A stretch of 5,068 bases of DNA from an uncultured Chloroflexota bacterium. GTDB lineage: Bacteria > Chloroflexota > Limnocylindria > Limnocylindrales > Limnocylindraceae. The notes beneath the pieces were generated by a model. The model did not search any database and was not told the DNA's origin. It saw only the letters and a program-made list of their open reading frames with translations. This document shows, piece after piece, positions 4,241 to 5,068 of the stretch. The DNA lies in NCBI GenBank assembly GCA_903847005.1, contig CAINCM010000203.1, positions 1 through 5,068 of the forward strand, given 5' to 3'. Both the position numbers and the translations under genes were made by a program. The stretch's first letter is position 1. The number at the start of each line of letters is the position of its first letter.

Positions 4241-5068
4241 TCAGCGCACCGCGTTGCGCGACGAGGCCGAGTAAGTGGACGCGCTACCGTGCGCGTTTGT
4301 TGCCGTGACGCGGATCATCAGATAGAAACCGATATCGCCGACGACCGGCAGATACGAACCTCCTGTCTCGCCGTCGATGGCGCTGCATCGACCATCGAGC
4401 TCGCTCGACGAGGATGACACTCGGCCAGTGCAGCGGTACCACTGCAGCTCCGTCACAATCGGTGCGGTTCCCTGGACCCGACCGAGGCCCGCGCTAACCG
4501 ATCGTCCGACCCGCGGAGACGACGACGCGCTCGGACCGCGATCGAAGATCGGCGCGCCAACCACCACGGCCGACGTCACGCTGACGCGGGTCACCCCGCG
4601 GCGGTTCGCGACGTTGCTCGCCGTCGCCGCAACGCGGAGGTAGCGACCGAGATCTGCGGCAACCGGCGTATAGCTCGCGGCGGTCGCGCCGTTGATGCGG
4701 GTGCAGCCCGATGGCGTCCGACTCGACGTGGTGGCCTCGCCCGTGCGCGAACAGCGATACCAGAGGTACCCCACGCTTGGGGTCGGACCGCCCGACCATG
4801 TCTCCTGGGTGCTGTCCACAGGGGTCCCGACGAACGGCACGGCGTCGAAGGCGAAATCGGTCAACAGGCTCGGCGCAACCGCTGGCAGAATCGTGACATC
4901 GCGTGACACGGGATCGGCGCGCCGAACGGCCATGGTCCCCCGCTGTCGCGCCGTCACCGTGCACGTGCCAACGGCCAAAACGCGCACCTTGTCCCCGCTG
5001 ATGGTGCAGACGCCGGCGGGCGTGGCGGTGTAGGAGATGGTGAGCCCTTGATCCGAGGTTGCACCGGG
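4241..5068 (-). CDS. C-terminal part of an Ig-like-repeat surface or secreted protein (partial, open at window edge)
   Basis: The frame is open to the window edge, so the true start lies outside; the GTG at 4987 falls inside an Ig-like module and is not a credible start. The visible 275 residues form three modules. The first (to about 4882) has LTISYTATPAGVCTISG then VLAVGTCTVTA, with two Cys flanking a strand pair, the pattern of bacterial Ig-like modules. The next two are diverged copies of one repeat with WYRC, a second Cys, SY-P-V-DIG/DLG-YL and ATNA/ATASN. Such modules are common in large exported actinobacterial proteins. The protein ends in SSRNAVR directly after the last module, with no LPXTG signal, no C-terminal membrane helix and no positive tail. 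It is therefore either released or held by parts encoded outside the window. A ligand or adhesion role is not shown. serC follows after one base. Confidence 0.82.
   Translation of the reverse strand, partial: PGATSDQGLTISYTATPAGVCTISGDKVRVLAVGTCTVTARQRGTMAVRRADPVSRDVTILPAVAPSLLTDFAFDAVPFVGTPVDSTQETWSGGPTPSVGYLWYRCSRTGEATTSSRTPSGCTRINGATAASYTPVAADLGRYLRVAATASNVANRRGVTRVSVTSAVVVGAPIFDRGPSASSSPRVGRSVSAGLGRVQGTAPIVTELQWYRCTGRVSSSSSELDGRCSAIDGETGGSYLPVVGDIGFYLMIRVTATNAHGSASTYSASSRNAVR
4247..4879 (-). repeat. Two tandem diverged Ig-like repeats of about 105 residues
   Basis: Copy A is encoded by 4559-4879 and copy B by 4247-4558. Aligned landmarks are YLWYRC versus LQWYRC; GCTRINGATAASY versus RCSAIDGETGGSY; PVAADLGRYLRV versus PVVGDIGFYLMI; and VAATASN versus VTATNAHGSAS. 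Each copy has two Cys 15-16 residues apart that could form a disulfide outside the cell. The Ser-rich loop between the Cys differs most (RTGEATTSS versus TGRVSSSSS). The copies share little at DNA level, so the duplication is old. Confidence 0.8.

Noticed and set aside
3659..4417. Plus-strand open frames opposite the N-terminal part of serC
   Set aside because: Composition is Arg/Ala/Pro-biased with no motif, and the opposite strand encodes an intact enzyme.
4241..4987. Surface protein as a complete 248-residue gene starting at 4987
   Set aside because: The frame stays open to the window edge, the start would fall in the middle of an Ig-like module, and there would be no signal peptide.
1..5068. 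tRNA or rRNA genes, CRISPR arrays, insertion sequences, prophage or defence genes
   Set aside because: I looked on both strands and saw no regularly spaced repeats, transposase or integrase motifs, terminal inverted repeats or cloverleaf-like sequence; the window is almost fully filled by the five genes listed.

Overview
The window is GC-rich DNA with all genes on the minus strand, so transcription runs from position 5068 towards position 1. I read it as chromosomal DNA of an Actinomycetota species. The phosphoserine aminotransferase is of the class typical of that phylum, the surface-protein repeats resemble modules common in actinobacterial exported proteins, and third codon positions are strongly G/C. 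A family such as Microbacteriaceae is plausible, but I cannot establish it from sequence alone.

Layout in transcription order: (1) the C-terminal 275 codons of a surface or secreted protein made of immunoglobulin-like modules, open at the window edge (4241 to beyond 5068); (2) serC, phosphoserine aminotransferase (3085-4239), whose GTG start lies one base after the previous stop codon; (3) a 135-base gap (2950-3084), the only sizeable non-coding stretch, holding small dyad repeats and a possible promoter; (4) an OmpR/PhoB-type response regulator (2260-2949); (5) its partner histidine kinase (554-2263), overlapping the regulator by four bases (ATGA); (6) a YbaK-type Cys-tRNA(Pro) deacylase (6-551), starting with TTG two bases after the kinase stop codon.

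The regulator, kinase and deacylase look like one tightly packed, translationally coupled operon. The kinase is the most unusual gene. Its sensor region outside the cell carries an insertion of more than 70 residues rich in Pro, Ser, Thr and Glu, which includes ten consecutive Glu encoded by a GAA/GAG trinucleotide repeat. It also seems to lack a full HAMP linker. The signal it senses is unknown; a cation or a cell-envelope cue is an inference from the charge only.

I do not see a clearly new multi-gene system. The points most worth following are the acidic, repeat-encoded sensor insertion, the repeated CGCA-GT-TGCG dyads upstream of the regulator, and the two unexpected couplings (surface protein with serC, two-component system with ybaK).
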